From contig JAFFSR010000090.1 of the NCBI GenBank assembly GCA_017163975.1, positions 565,501 to 629,500 of the forward strand: 64,000 bases of DNA, written 5' to 3'. The translations under genes and the position numbers were made by a program. Shown here piece after piece: positions 1 through 13,242 of this stretch. The stretch's first letter is position 1, and each line of letters opens with the position of its first letter. This stretch comes from Anastatus disparis. Taxonomy: Eukaryota > Arthropoda > Insecta > Hymenoptera > Eupelmidae. Under the pieces are notes generated by a model. It was given only the letters and a program-made list of their open reading frames with translations. It ran no database searches and was not told where the DNA came from.

Positions 1-240
1 TTATTGCTTCGTTTTCAAGAAAACCTTGAAAAACTTAAATCATAGAGGTTAGGGTGGACATTTTGGTTTTTCAAGGTTTTCTTGAGAACGAAGCAATAAA
101 ATTAATTTTTTCTTATTAAACAAAATATTGCTTTTTTTATTATGAGATGCGGCTTTCTCTTCATTTTTTGATAAAGTTATTAGTTTTTGTAAAAAAATCA
201 TTTCTTTGATTAGAAAAGGACAGAGATACGTGACCTCCTC
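1..240. mobile_element. TTAA-flanked palindromic MITE, copy 1 (cut by window start)
   Basis: Right-hand two thirds of a hairpin element. Bases 1-105 are themselves an inverted repeat around AAAACCTTGAAAAAC. The end reads GAGGTCACGTATCTCTG on the minus strand and is followed by TTAA at 241-244. The same sequence occurs complete at 51780-52149, where TTAA lies on both sides. It sits directly after a gag-like minus-strand remnant, so it inserted into or beside that retrotransposon. Confidence 0.8.
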
Positions 241-249
241 TTAATATAT

Positions 250-2427
250 CTTTTGCAATTTCTAATTTTTCTATATAATCTTCTAAAGTTAAATTTTTTC
301 GATTGAGTTCGGGTATTAATATTGAAATTTATTTCAGTGAGTATCCTGATGTATTTGCCATGTTTGTGTTAGTAAGTTTTCAATTTCAACAATCGAATTG
401 TTATTATTACCCACAAGAATATTCTCTTCGTTTAGATCTTGATAACCTTCTTGTTTAATAGATAAATTTTCTGTATCGTTAAATATTCCGTCTGTTGTTG
501 TATTATTTTCAGAAAAAAAAACGGTACGTCTCTCGTTAAAGTATATTTGTCTAAAAAACTGTCTTGTTGATTATTTTTTTGTGTTGTTTTAGTACTTTTG
601 AAAATTATTTTTGGAATTGTTCCTGTAGATTTACGTAATAGTGTGTTTTGTTTGTTTAAAATATCTGTATTGCTTATATTTAGAATATTATTTTCACTTG
701 TTTCTTGTGAAAAATCTGTGTCCTCTATTACACGGAAATGACAAATAACAGCTAGGCTATATTTGTCACATTAGTGATCAACGTGTGTCGAAAATTTTGA
801 GTTTCCACATAGACGGGCGATGTGTGCATGCCGAATTTCTATGTTTGCGCATTGTCTAACTACACTCAACTCATAGGAGGTTGTCACACTGATCATCTTT
901 TATTTTCGCACTGCTTGTCAATGTGTAAACATAGAAATTTTAAATTTGACATGTATGGAAAAAAAATTAATTAAAATAAAACTAAGGTTATGATTCTTGG
1001 TATCAATGAATATCTGAATTGGAAGATAATTCTGACTTTAATATATTAATTAGTGCTATTTTAATGATAAAATTTTTAATTTAATCAAAAACATTATTAT
1101 TAATAATTTTAACATGAGAGATTATTACTGTTAGCAATACAATCATTGAAAATAATGTACGTAGGGTTCAATGTTTCGAAAGTCCATTATCTTTTTTCAG
1201 AATTTTGAAATTTCAAATGGCTTTTTCATAATATTTATTTAAATTGTACAGAAAGTCAATTTTTATTTCATGTTTGTTATCGACATGCATTTATTCGGAT
1301 AAATTATAATCGCTTTAAGATTGTAACAAGTATACAGAATACCGTAAAATGATGAAATACTTTTCGGGTTTTTTAATGAAATTTTCAACAAGTATTAAAA
1401 AAAATACATTGAAATACTATATTAGAAATTTCAAAGTACCTCATCATTATATTATTGTCTGAATACTTATTACAGTCCTAAATATAAATTATAATTTATT
1501 TGAATGAATACATTTCGATTACAAACATAAATTAAAAACGAAATTTGTATTCAATTTATATAAATATTAAGAATGTGCTATTGGAAATTTTTAAGCTCAA
1601 AAAAATAACAGATTTTCGAAATATCGAACTCCACCCACATTATTTTTAATGATTTCAACATTGAATTGCTAACAACAATAATTTCTCATGTTAAAATTGT
1701 TAATAATAATGTTTTTGATTAAATTAAAAATTTTATCATTAAAATAGCACTAATTAATATATTAAAGTCAGAATTATCTTCCAATTCAGATATTCATTGA
1801 TACCGAGCATCATAACCTTAGTTTTATTTTAATTTATTTTTTTTCCATACATGTCAGATTTAAAATTTCTATGTTTACACATTGACAAGCAGTGCGAAAA
1901 TAAAAGATGATCAGTGTGACAACCTCCTATGAGTTGAGTGTAGTTAGACAATGCGCAAACATAGAAATTCGGCGTGCACACATCGCCCGTCTATGTGGAA
2001 ACTCAAAATTTTCGACACACATTGATCACTTATGTGACAAATATAGCCTAGCTGTTATCTGTCATTTCCATGTAGATCTGCGGTGTTATTTTCGATTGTT
2101 TCTTGTGAAATATTCGTTAAATTTGAGGTATTATTTTCAATTATTGTGTCTAAAGTTTTATTTGGAGAACGTGCAATTTTTGTACTTTTGCGAAATGGAT
2201 TGATATTTTCGTAGATATGTTTTCCCTCTTTTTCTTGCTCTCTTGAAACCGCTAGTTTAATATGTTTCCTTATTCTTCGTGAATAGCATTAATATTTTCG
2301 CTTTCTTTAGTAAGTATTTTAAATCTTCTACAAATTTCGAATAATTCTAATTGAGAGTATCATAATATCCACTGTGTTTCACCTTCTTTTAAATAATACG
2401 ATATCTCGTTAAAATTTATTTTACTCA
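250..2427 (-). pseudogene. retrotransposon gag-like remnant, split by a fold-back element
   Basis: On the minus strand an ATG at 2427-2425 opens a lysine- and asparagine-rich frame running to about 2076 with in-frame stops. It appears to resume at about 728-250, ending with the readable piece LEDYIEKLEIAKDIL near 250-290. The composition resembles the N-terminal half of the gag-like frame on the plus strand at 2944-3334. The middle (730-2073) is a separate fold-back element. Stops and shifts show it is dead. No zinc knuckle or protease motif is visible here. Assignment to gag is an inference from composition and neighbourhood; it could be another TE coding region. Confidence 0.35.
730..2073. 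mobile_element. 1.34-kb fold-back element
   Basis: The two halves are inverted copies of each other over nearly the whole length, centred near 1400. Outer arms (730-1140 and 1665-2073) match closely; the inner parts are more diverged. Ends read ACACGGAAATGACAAATAAC and, on the other strand, ACATGGAAATGACAGATAAC. No transposase frame is present; the ORF at 1907-2203 lies in the arm and is chance. No clear target duplication is visible. Confidence 0.85.
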
Positions 2428-2676
2428 TTTGTAATATTCATTATTTACTTTCCAATAAAGATCAAATAACACGAAAAAAGAAATATTATTTTATAAATAT
2501 TAATGATTATATTTTTAAATATCGTTTGTAAACCAAAAATACCCTCCTGAAAATGATCACGGAACTTTTGATGCAATATTTTGCGTCACTTTTTGAGCCA
2601 CCTTTTGCGTCACTTTTTGTATCACTTTTCGTGTCACTTTATCGAGCTGAAAACAATCACAGCTGTGTGATTGACT

Positions 2677-2925
2677 ACGAAAAAAAACACATCTCTAAAA
2701 GTATGGCGAAAAAAACAGATCTCCAAAAGTGCGGCCAAAAAAACACATCTTCAAAAGTGCAGCCAAAAAAAATACGTCTCCAAATGTGCAGCAAAAAAAT
2801 CACATCTTCAAAAGTGCAGCAAGAAAAAACATCTCCAAAAGTGCGGCGAAAAAAAACACATCTCCAAATGTACGGCGAAAAAAACACATCTTAAAGAGTG
2901 CGGCGAAAAAAAACAGCACTTGAAA
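2677..2925. repeat. ~29-bp tandem repeat, about 8-9 copies
   Basis: Units of the form CTCCAAAAGTGCGGCGAAAA plus AAACACAT repeat head to tail with substitutions. All three plus frames and one minus frame stay open through it because the unit lacks stops; those ORFs are repeat artefacts. A short array of TTTTTGCGTCAC-like units precedes it at 2565-2640. Confidence 0.85.
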
Positions 2926-2943
2926 ATTTAACCGTGTTTTTCG

Positions 2944-4800
2944 CACTGCTATAAAGGGTAGTAGAATTGAAACTATAGAAGAATTTATTAAATTTATAAA
3001 TTATATCCTGAGATTGATAATTTATACTTTATATGCAAAATTAGAACGAATTCAACAAGCAAAGCATGAATCAGTGGTAGATTACATAGAAAGAATAACA
3101 AAATTAAGCTCAAAAATTAAAGATAAAAAGGAAAATGAAAAATGCATAACAAGAGATGCTTTACAACGTTTTAATAATGAACTGGACGCAAATACAGTCA
3201 AATATTTTAAAGAACGTTTAAATAGTGAAATTAGATATGAAATAGGAGAAGTCCAGGATTTTTCACAAGCAACTAAAAAAGCAATAGAAGTAGAAACAAA
3301 ATTAGAAAAATACAAAGATATTAGAACGCAATAAGATCAAAATACAAAAAAAATTATGATTAGCGACATCTTTGAAAAATCACCGAAACAAATAACATGC
3401 TGCCAAATATGTAAAGATATAGGTCATGAGGCGTTATGTTGCAATATTACAAGTTGTGTATATTGTGAACAACCAACTCACTCGTCATATCAGTGCACTA
3501 ATACAAAAGACAAAATAAAATTAATATGCAGATCTTGTAATCAACTAGGACATTCAAGAGGTATGTGTATATTTTTAGATGACCATGAACAATATTGTCA
3601 ATACTGCCAAGAAAATAGTCATCAAGTAAGTCGTTGTCCGATTATAAAAAAATATGAATTATGCTGGAAATGCAATAAGAACGGACACAATTCTGAATTA
3701 TGTAATCAAATCGAAGGAAAGATTAATATACCCACACAAACTTGTGACATTTGTAATCAGAATCACAGCACTACTAATTGCGAAAAATTCAAGATATTTG
3801 TAAATCAAATTAAATCAGATGATCAAATAAGATGCAAATTATGTGACAGATGCGGTCACTCAGGTAGAGACTGCAGAAATAATTATAATGGAAATAATCG
3901 AAATAATAATGAATATGGACAAAGAAGTCAACATAAATTTTGTAGATACTGTAAAACTAAAGGACATAATATAAAGCAATGTAAGAAACGAGAATATCAA
4001 AATAAAAAAACTCAAAACATTAATCAAAATATACAATGTCCATATTGTAAAAAATTAGGAGACTCACTTGATACATGTTTTACAATTAAAAATTTAGGAA
4101 GAAAGCAAGAGAATTTTTGCACATCATGCAAAAAAACCAATCATACAAATAAACAATGTCAATCAAAAATAACTGAATCAAATAATACACAGAGAAACGC
4201 TTAGACTCATTTTGGAAAGAGCGAACAAGAGGAGTTACAAAACAAAAGTCGCTCAAAAATTATGAAGACATTCAATATTCTGCAAGAGAACACAAAATTG
4301 ATTACGAATTCGAAACATGTGAAACATTTGATAATATCGATATAAATAATTTAAGTTTTACATTAAACTGCAGTAAAGAGAAAGAAATGCTATACGATAC
4401 GATAGAATTCAAACCACAGGTGAAAAATGACTTAAAATTAGTAATAATACATGAAAAAAAATCCAAAAATATGAACAATATAAACAAAGAAACTGAAATG
4501 AGTAATTCTGAAAATGATATAGATACAAATATACCAATTTACGTATTTAAACTAGAGGATACACTGCAATTTATTGAAACAAAGAATCCATTTACAGACG
4601 AAGTATGTAAATTATTAATAGATACAGGTGCTTAACTTAATATAATAAAAGAAAAATTAGTACCACCTAATTCTATTAATGATAATATTAAAATATATTT
4701 ATCAGAAATCTCTAATACACCTATGAAAACATGTGGTATTTTTAATTTTCCTATAAACAAATCACAAACAAATTTTCACGTAGCGACAAAAATTTTTCCG
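2944..4800 (+). pseudogene. LTR-retrotransposon gag-protease remnant with ~10 zinc knuckles
   Basis: A gag-like helical, charged region (about 2944-3334) is followed, in the same frame after one TAA stop (3332-3334), by a cysteine-rich stretch at 3356-4204. I count ten zinc-knuckle units of the C-x2-C-x4-H-x4-C kind; one has a shorter C-to-H spacing and one has Asp in place of His. A further stop at 4202-4204 and a frame change lead to 4387-4635, which ends in LLIDTGA, the aspartic protease active-site motif. A stop follows immediately, and a protease-like tail stays readable to about 4800. No reverse transcriptase, integrase or LTR is visible, so this is a truncated, multiply broken copy. 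Ty3/gypsy or a relative is likely but not proven. Confidence 0.75.
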
Positions 4801-5751
4801 TAGCCGCCGTCGATATATACATGTACATGTATACAAATACACACACATACACATTCTATCATAAAAAATTGAAATTTTTAATTTTCAATAATGTTTTTAT
4901 TTTATTATAGTCAATCAATAGAGACATTTTGAGGACATTAATAAAGAGCCTTATGAATCTTATATAGAGTTGTTAAGGGCGATAAAAAAACGTACCCTAT
5001 ACAAAATGTAACCAAAAAAATGGTAGAAAATGCTCCAGAAGGCTGCAAAGTTGGCCAAAACAGTTTTTTTAATTCTCTGAAGCAACCTATGCATTTTAGC
5101 AAAAAAAGTAATTTATAAAAATATTAGAGAATAAAAAAACCTATAATTTGAGTACTGCCGCGATTATTTTCGTCAATTACTTATTGCAAAAGAGCCAAAA
5201 ACTCATAAAAAATGGCCATTTCTCGGATATCAATTGTTTATTGCAAAAATATTTTTTTAAATATTTTTAAACTTTCAAAAGGAAGCCTTTATAAATAAGA
5301 ACAGAAAGAGAGGTTGTAACAGCAAATTGGTGAATTTGTTGCTGAGATGTTCCCTATTATGTATCCCAACACGCATAATGTTTATTGCTATAATTTTTTT
5401 TTTGGCTGAACTTATTGAGTTGCATAAGGGCTTGAAATCTTTATGAAGGTTCAAATTTTCATATTTTGTTAAGAAAAAGTTTGGAAAATTAAATTGCAAT
5501 ATTTTTTATAAAGCTTTAAAAAAGGTGTTTTTTTTTTATAAATAAATGGAGCTGGGGCTTTATCTATAACTTTTACGAATTTGCTATTTAAATATTCTTA
5601 TGACTGTGTTCGAAACAAAGATTTAAAAAAAAAAGAACTCCCTAAGGCCAATAGAAGCCGAGATTAGATTATTTTTTTTAAATCACAGCCACTTTGTTTA
5701 TAACAATTAAGAAACGAATCAAGCGTCATTTTTTAGTTAAAGACTTATATT
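4801..5751. other. AT-rich stretch without recognisable gene
   Basis: Short CA/TA-rich run at 4815-4855, then AT-rich sequence with stop codons in all frames. ORFs here are short and lack protein-like character. Confidence 0.5.
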
Positions 5752-7000
5752 TTAAAAGTCTATGATAGGATTTTTAAAAATACGACTCTTTATTATTAAA
5801 ACTAAAATAATAATAACGTCAAGGTCGGAGTCTTGGTGGAGATGCTTATCTTCGCGCGTGAGGAAAGTTAACGAAGGACTCCGTTCCAATAAAATTCGTA
5901 AAAATTAACCGTATCTCCGTAAATAATGGACCGATTTTGATGTTTTTTTTCAAATCTAGGGTACTTTAAAAAAATTATTGATATTAGTGTAAATCGTTTT
6001 TTAACATAGGGTGTATTTAAGTTAAAACAACTGTACCTAATACGGATACCTTAAATGCAAATGATTGTTGTGGCTCACTAAATCAATATTTTCAGACGTA
6101 TAATGTCTCATTGTAAAGCTAAAAGAAAGAACTTTAAAATGAGATATCATGAGTTTCATTACGATTAATATTTACGAAATGTGCGCGGATTTACGTAAAT
6201 ATTGTAAGCGAACTTACCTTATTATTCTTTGTAATTATTACATTCGGAACCTGGAGACGAGTTTAATTAAAATTTTTATTGATTCTATATTTCAACTAAT
6301 TATTATAATAAATTTTTAGTTTCAATAAATAAAAAAATAATTATTAATGATTGCAAAAATTTTAATAGTAATAATAAGAATTGTTATCTCGTTTTTTTTT
6401 TACTTTTCTTTGTTTTTCATGCAAAAAAATGTTTTCAATATATTTTTATTTTCTTTCTAAAATTAAACTATTAGATTTTAATGTAAGAAATATTTTTAAA
6501 ATAACACAGAAAAAAATCGACAAACAAAGGGTAATCAGAAAATTTATATTTGTATTTAAATAAACATTTAATTTCAGCAACAGCTTCAAATATATTATAT
6601 CGATTAAAGTTATTATTTCTAGCAAATTGTAATGGGGAGAGTTGCTCCAATGTCGAGGCAATTGTGAGCCACAACAATCATTTGCGTTTAAGGTGTCCGT
6701 ATTAGGTACAGTTGTTTTAACTTAAATATACCCTATGTTGAAAAACGATTTGCACCAATATTGATAATTTTCCAAGGTACCCCAGATTTAAAAAAAACAT
6801 CAAATTCGGTCCATTATTTACGGAGATACGGTTAATTTTTACGAATTTTATTGGAACGGAGTACTTCGTTAACTTTCCTCGCGCGCAAAGATAAGCATCT
6901 CCACCATGACTCCGACCTTGACGTTATTATTTGTATGTTATTATTATTTTAGTTTTAATAATAAAGAGTCGCATTTTTAAAAATCTTATAATAGATTTTT
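5752..7000. mobile_element. long-TIR element, ~1.25 kb
   Basis: Arms at 5752-6085 and 6660-7000 are inverted copies, including AACGTCAAGGTCGGAGTC, TCCGTAAATAATGGACCGA and AACATAGGGTGTATTTAAG. The loop (6085-6660) is AT-rich and non-coding. This is a non-autonomous inverted-repeat transposon; the superfamily is not determined. One arm has an extra AT-rich 14-base duplication near 6930. Confidence 0.85.
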
Positions 7001-8440
7001 CATTTTTCATTAAGTGGATCTTGTTCTTCTTATGAATAATTTCAAAATGTGAGTTTGATTTTGTAATTTTAAATCGAAAAATTTCGTTGGTCAATATCAA
7101 CTTTAAGTTTCTTTACTGCTTAGGTTAACACATTCTTTTATTGTTCAATGACTGTTCAATTAGTTCATCCATATCATGTTAGTAAAAAAATATTTTAAAA
7201 ATTGTTAATTAAAAAGTAATATAAAAGATACGTTGTGACGTAACATAGGTCTAGACTAATATTTTCATTAAAATGAAAAAAATAATATCAGTTCATGTAT
7301 TAATGAAAAAAATATCATCAGTTCATTTATTAATTAACTTTTGTAGATAAATGCTATTGCTTAAGCTACTGAAGCTAAAGGGTAATCATATGGATTTCAA
7401 TTAGAATAAAAATTCAATTTATATTCAAACATTGAATAATTTTTTTTAATAAACAATTAAGTAATGCATAAATGACTTGCATATTTTAATTTATAATATT
7501 CATCCCTGGCAATGTAATATATTTTTCAATCTATCTCTACTTTATCCTTGATACAAAAAATACATAAATTTTTAATAAAAAAATTAATATAATCATATAT
7601 TTATAAATAATTACAGTGTATTTATTTATTTGTAATAATAGTGTATTTATATATATATTTCAATATGTCTTATAGTTACTTATCTATGTTATTAGGAATC
7701 ATTTATATGTCACACCGTGCACCAACATTCAATGATGTGACGGCGAGTAATAGTCTTTATTGTTATTAAAATCATTCTTTTAACAATATATTTATGTATT
7801 TGTTTACACTTGAATAATTTAAATGTTTATAAAGTCAATTACTATTAAAAGTATCAAGATTTCTATTTGAATTAAAATTTAATGAGAGTAAAATTATTAA
7901 TATTAAATATGGTAGATTAGTGGATTGACTGATAAAAGAAACACGATTTTAATATTTTACGAGCTTAATTTACCTCGCTCCTAACGCCGCTTGGTTAAAT
8001 TTTCATATATTATATGAATATGTATAAATTAGCAAATTTTAAAGTAAAAAAATTGCCCCAATTTATAAATTTTTATATTGCAGTTCTGTTTAAAATTTAG
8101 TTTTTATATATTTGAAAAAAAAGAATTAATTAAAGTTCCAATAAGCGAAAAATTGTTTAACCCCTACAGTCACAGGAGCCGATATATCGGCTACCTAATT
8201 TTTTTTTTTTATCTCAATATTTTTGCAATATCATGCTTGATTCTTGGATTTTTTGTATTTTCAGATACACATAGCCTTACTATTTATAATGCTGATGATA
8301 TTTTATAAATTTATAACTATTAATTATTATTATAAACAAATTCATACGAAAAAAAGTGAATTGAATTGCATGACTGAAAGGGTTAAATACAAATCATATC
8401 ATCTATAAATATAAATTAAAAATTTGTTTTACTGAATTCC
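7001..8440. other. AT-rich intergenic sequence
   Basis: No convincing ORF or long inverted repeat is seen. Short imperfect duplications occur, such as the AAAAAATAATATCAGTTCAT-like pair near 7276-7325. Confidence 0.5.
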
Positions 8441-8499
8441 ATTTAAATTAATGAAAAAATATGATAGGAATTTATTTTTTCCATCATGTGTTTCAAACA

Positions 8500-9010
8500 G
8501 AGAGACAAAGATGAAGAAACAGAAACGTAGGAACGGAGATGGAAAGACAAAGACGGAGAGACGGAGAGAAGAAGACAGAGAGACGGAAACAGAGAAACAT
8601 AGACGGAAAGACGAAAACGGAGAAACGAAGACGAAGAGACACAGACAGAGGGACGAAGAGACGGAAACGGAGAGACAGAGACAAAGAGACAAAGACGGAG
8701 AAACGGAGTCGTAGGAACAGAGACGGGGAGACATATATGGAGGGACAGAGACGGAGAGACAAAGATGGGGAGACAGAGATAGAGATGAAGAAAAATAGAC
8801 TTAAGGGCGGAGATAGAGAGACGGAAAGATGGAGACGAAAAGACAGAGATAGAGAGACGAAAAGACAGAGATAGAGAGACGGAAAGATGGAGTCGAAAAG
8901 ACGGAGATAGAGAAACGGAGACGGAAAGACGAAGACAAAGAAACAGAGATGGAGTGATGGAGACGGAGAGACGGGAAGGCGGAGACAAAAAGACGGAGAT
9001 GAAGAGGCAA
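8500..9010. repeat. degenerate (GAGACN)n hexamer array
   Basis: About 500 bases of strongly purine-rich plus strand built from GAGACA, GAGACG and AAGACG variants. All long ORFs over it (Ser/Leu/Val-rich on minus, Arg/Glu-rich on plus) are products of the 6-bp periodicity. Confidence 0.95.
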
Positions 9011-9115
9011 ATGTTGTGTATGTGTATGTGCGTATGTGTATGTGTATGTGTGTATGTGTTTATGTGCATGAGTGTATGTGTGTATATGTACGTGTATATG
9101 TGAAAATGTACATGG

Positions 9116-9171
<56 letters not shown>

Positions 9172-9292
9172 GTGTGTGTGTGTGTATGTGTGCATGTGAA
9201 TATGCATATATGTATGTGTAAATGTGTGTGTATGTGTGTATGTGAATGTGCATATATGTATGTGTATGTGTGTATATCTGTAGGTGCACGTG

Positions 9293-9335
<43 letters not shown>
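9011..9335. repeat. (TG)n / (TATG)n / (TA)n microsatellites
   Basis: TGTATGTG-type repeats, then (TA)n at about 9119-9168, more TGTG, and a second (TA)n at about 9297-9331. Confidence 0.95.
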
Positions 9336-9336
<1 letters not shown>

Positions 9337-9388
9337 TGTGTTGGTTTGATTTCTGGGATTTAAGGAAAATCACAACAGTAACAAAATT

Positions 9389-9545
9389 TTACTAAAGAAA
9401 TAATCATCCTTATTGGTCAATTTTTAATATTAAACCTCTTGTGAACGCGACTTAATGTTTTTTCAGCCAATAAGCAATCATTTACTAAAGAAATATTCAT
9501 TCTTTAGCTTAATTTTCTATTTTCTGGCTATTGTGAATTTGACTT
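9389..9545. repeat. direct duplication of ~100 bp
   Basis: ACTAAAGAAATAATCATCCT and CGACTTAA at 9391-9452 recur in diverged form (ACTAAAGAAATATTCATTCT ... GACTTAA) at 9493-9545. Several CCGGAAAGTCAACTTAT-like motifs follow at 9552-9660. Confidence 0.55.
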
Positions 9546-9680
9546 AAGGTACCGGAAAGTCAACTTATATATACATGTTTTCTGGGACGTCCCGGAAAGT
9601 GTATAAATATATTAGAAGTCCCAGAAAATCAACTTATTTATCTTCGTGGTTACCGGAAAATCCACCAATATATATATATA

Positions 9681-10995
9681 CTAGGAGGCGAGCCCCCTGC
9701 GCGCAAGCGCGCTAACCCCCATCCTGCTTTTATAACTTTAATAAAATATCCAAGAATTTGCTATTTTTTTAATAAGTTTTATTTAAAATTTACTAAATAA
9801 TTTTAATCATTCAAAAGTTTTCTTTAGGTAAATCTTCAATGATCTTTTAATAAATCTATTTATCTACACGAATTTTTAAAAATATATTTGCAGAAAAAAT
9901 AACTATTATTTTTATACGTAGATTATTAAATAAAAAGAATACCCACGTTGACTGTGACATAATGAATTAAAAAATAGTCTATAAATCTATCAATCAATCA
10001 TTATTTTTCTCGTTTATTTTATCGATTTTTCAAAATGTAAGGCAGTAATAAAGAGATAATTAAAATATTTTTGGATTAAGGATAAAAAATTTGGAAAACT
10101 GTGATGTCGGTGTTCTTTTACAAAATTAAATAAAAATTGAATTAAATTTATAAAGACTATATTCAAGTGTTTGATTTTGATTTAACAAAATTTAAATTTA
10201 ATGATTTGGTTATTATACTTCAATTCACCTTTTCCAAAATGATATTTTCAATCCTATACTTTAAATAAAATCATAAAATCAATAATTATTTTATATGATT
10301 GAAATTCACAATCATTACAAGATAATTAGCTAATTGTAAAAAAAAGATTATTACCTATTTTTCATTTATTATTAATCTTAAACTTATATGTTATGATATA
10401 TCGTTATAAACAAAACTTAAAATTAGCTATTACCAAGTTCACTACAAGCTTAAATTCAGCTTAATTCAGCTAATTTTCAGCTGTTTCAAAGCTTAAATTT
10501 AGCTTAATTCAGTTATTTCCAAGCTAATTACAAGTTTAAATCCAGCTCAATTTAACGCTGTAATGTAGTTCCAAAAATAAGAGGCATATTTCTGAAGACG
10601 ATAGCGACGACAGCGGCGATATACTTTTAATAGTATAGAGAGTACATAATATAAACAGATCTAAAATGCAGCTAAAATCCAGCAGAAATTAAACCAAAAT
10701 TCATCTAAAATTTCTTAAAATTAATATAAATTTTAGCCAACTTTTATTTAAATTTCAGCTGATTTCCATCTAAATTTTGTATAAATTTAGCTGATTTTAA
10801 TATTAAATTTAGCTAACTTTTGATCTAATGTAGCTTTTATATAATTTTATCTGACTTCAGCTAACTTGAAGTTAACTTTCAGCTAACTTTCAGCTAAATT
10901 TAAGCTTAATTCTAGCTAAATTTTAGCTAGCTAGGGACACATCCAATTCTTATACACGGCGGTGGCGTCGGCGAAATCTTTTTATAATATAGAGA
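9681..10995. mobile_element. AGCTAA-array element bounded by (TA)n, copy 1
   Basis: It starts right after a (TA)n run with a GC-rich head (GAGCCCCCTGCGCGC, then GCTAACCCCC). It continues through AT-rich DNA into an array of AGCTAAxTTTxAGCT units (about 10415-10930). It ends with TTCTTATACACGGCGG, a GGC-rich stretch, and ATATAGAG before another TA run. The same head, array and tail occur in copy 2 at 31251-31706. An extra degenerate tail-like block at 10570-10640 suggests an internal duplication. There is no coding capacity. Confidence 0.7.
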
Positions 10996-11010
10996 GATAT
11001 ATATATATAA

Positions 11011-11785
11011 TATATACATACATATATTATATATATAGCGCTCCTTCAAACAGTATTGTCTCTGATAGTCGTACAACAAATATCATAAAAACAAATTAAA
11101 TAAGATACAAAATACTTACTTTTTTTTATTTTTTTAAATTAATGATTAGGAAAAAATTCAAACGGGAACCGAAAGGATTTTCAAAAATCTAATATTTATT
11201 ACAGATGTTTTTTCTATTACGAGATTTTTCAATAAAGTTACAAGTGATCGTATATATTATTAAGCATGTAAACAATCAAATTCGAATCAAAATTATTCGA
11301 ATAATTCAAATATTTTTCTTTATTCAAATTTTTTCAAAAAACTAAAATTTATTTCTAGAAAAATGATGATACTATATATAATAATATGTCAAACGTAATT
11401 GTTAATAAAATTTTCACATTTGATGTTTCAATTGTTTATAACTTTATTAAAAAGCATTAGAACAAAAAAAATTATCAGATTTAAATTTTTTAATTTTTTA
11501 AAATTTTCTTCATTTCTGTTTGAATTTTTTAGTAATTATTGGAAAATATACAATTAAAAGAAATTTTTCTAATTGGAAATTTTTACGAATTGTAAAAGAG
11601 GATAAAAATAGAATAAAATTTCATTCACTTTAATTTACTTTTTTTTATTTTTTTTTGCGTCACAAGTAGAACCAGAGATAATAATATTTGAATGAGCGCT
11701 TTTCATCTAAATTTTCTCTTGTAAATTTCTGACGGTAGACTGGAGTTAGTTGTCAGTAGGGGAACGTAGGCAAATCGCGAATAAG
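11011..11785. other. AT-rich intergenic sequence
   Basis: No ORF, RNA gene or strong repeat is recognised. Confidence 0.45.
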
Positions 11786-13242
11786 CCCTACTGGAGAAAT
11801 TCACCTGAATTTCCACGTGGATTACCCATGTGGAAATTCACGTGGGTCCTGCATGGATTGGCATAGGAATCCACGCGTATTACCCACGTGGATTTCCACG
11901 TAAAATAATCCGTGTGGATTTTCTGAAAGCTATGTTGATTGTATAAACCCCTCGTGGACTGTTAAAGAATCCATATGGATTTTATGAAATCTATGTAAAC
12001 TTTCAAGGAACCCGCATGAATTTTATAAAATCTGTGTTAATTTTATGTACTCCTCGTGGATTTAAAAAAAAATCCATATGGGTTTTGTGAAATTCATGTG
12101 GATATTTAGAAATCCATGTGGATTTTTAGGTAATCTTCGTAGATTTTTTACTTGTATACCCACGTGGATTGAAATAAAAATCTATGTTAATTTTATGTAC
12201 TTCTTGTGGATTTTTAAGAAGTCCTTATGGATTTGGAAAATCCATGTGGATATTTAGAAATCCATGTGGATATTTAGAAATCCATGTGGATATTTAGAAA
12301 TCCATGTGGATATTTAGAAATCCATGTGGATATTTAGAAATCTATGTGGATTTTTAGGTAATCTACGTAGATTTTTTACTTGGATATACACGTGGATTTA
12401 AATAAAAATCTACTTGGAAATCCACATGGATATTTTGAATAGGAAATAACTCAATATTTATTTTGCATTCAAAGTAAAAACCAAAAACGAGGTAAACCTC
12501 CTAGTTTCATCTCTTTAAAGATCAAAGATCTTTTACGAACTAATTAAGAGTATTCCGGCCTTATATATCTGCGTCTTTGAAATTTTTATGAGGGATCACA
12601 AAACTTAGAAATACGCCACCTATAGATTCAAAATAGAATCGACGTAATTAATCATCAATTCGACAGTAAGTCACAAGGTGGCGTTTTTCTAAGTTTTATG
12701 ATTCATCATATAAATTTCAAAGTCGCAAATATATGAAACCAGAATACTCTCAGTTAAATCGTAAAAGCTCTCTGATCTTCAAAGAGATGACATTACAAGG
12801 TTTACCTCGTTTTTGGTTTTCACTTTAAATGCGAAATAAATATCGAATTATTTCCTATTTAAAATGTCTATGTGAATTTTCACGTGGATTTCCAAGGAAA
12901 AGATCTACGTTGACTACCTAAAAATCTACATGGATTTCACAAAATCCATATGGATTTCTTAAAAATCCACGAGAAGTACATAAATTTAACACAGATTTTA
13001 TGAAATTCATGTACGTTCCTTGAAAATCCACATAGATTTCATATGGATTCTTTAAGACTCCACGAGGCTTTTATAAAATTAACATAGCTTTCATAAAATC
13101 CACATGGATTTTTTTACGTGGAAATCCACGTGGGTAATCCGCGTGGATTCCTATGCGAACCCACATGAAATCCGTGTGAATTCCACGTGGATTCCCACAT
13201 GGGTAATCCACGTGGAAATCCAGGTGAATTTTTTCAATAGGG
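11786..13242. mobile_element. fold-back element built from CACGTGG palindromes
   Basis: The whole segment is an imperfect palindrome. Left end CCCTACTGGAGAAATTCACC; right end on the opposite strand CCCTATTGAAAAAATTCACC. Arms are made of short variants such as CCACGTGGATTNCC, TCCATATGGATT and TCCATGTGGA. A sub-array of ATCCATGTGGATATTTAGAA repeats exactly or nearly so about six times at 12235-12345. The unique loop around 12470-12830 is also inverted (GAGGTAAACCTC... and GTGGCGTTTTTCTAAG). The ORFs at 13071-13319 lie in the arm. No transposase; non-autonomous. Confidence 0.85.

Noticed and set aside
2553..2931. Overlapping Lys/Ser-rich ORFs on both strands
   Set aside because: Produced by a ~29-bp tandem repeat lacking stops.
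8443..9373. Long Ser/Leu/Val-rich and Tyr/Ile/His-rich ORFs
   Set aside because: They follow hexamer and dinucleotide repeats in several frames at once; no start, domain or codon pattern supports a protein.
11786..13242. CRISPR-like array of 20-bp repeats at 12235-12345
   Set aside because: Units are directly adjacent without spacers and lie inside a fold-back element in a eukaryotic genome.
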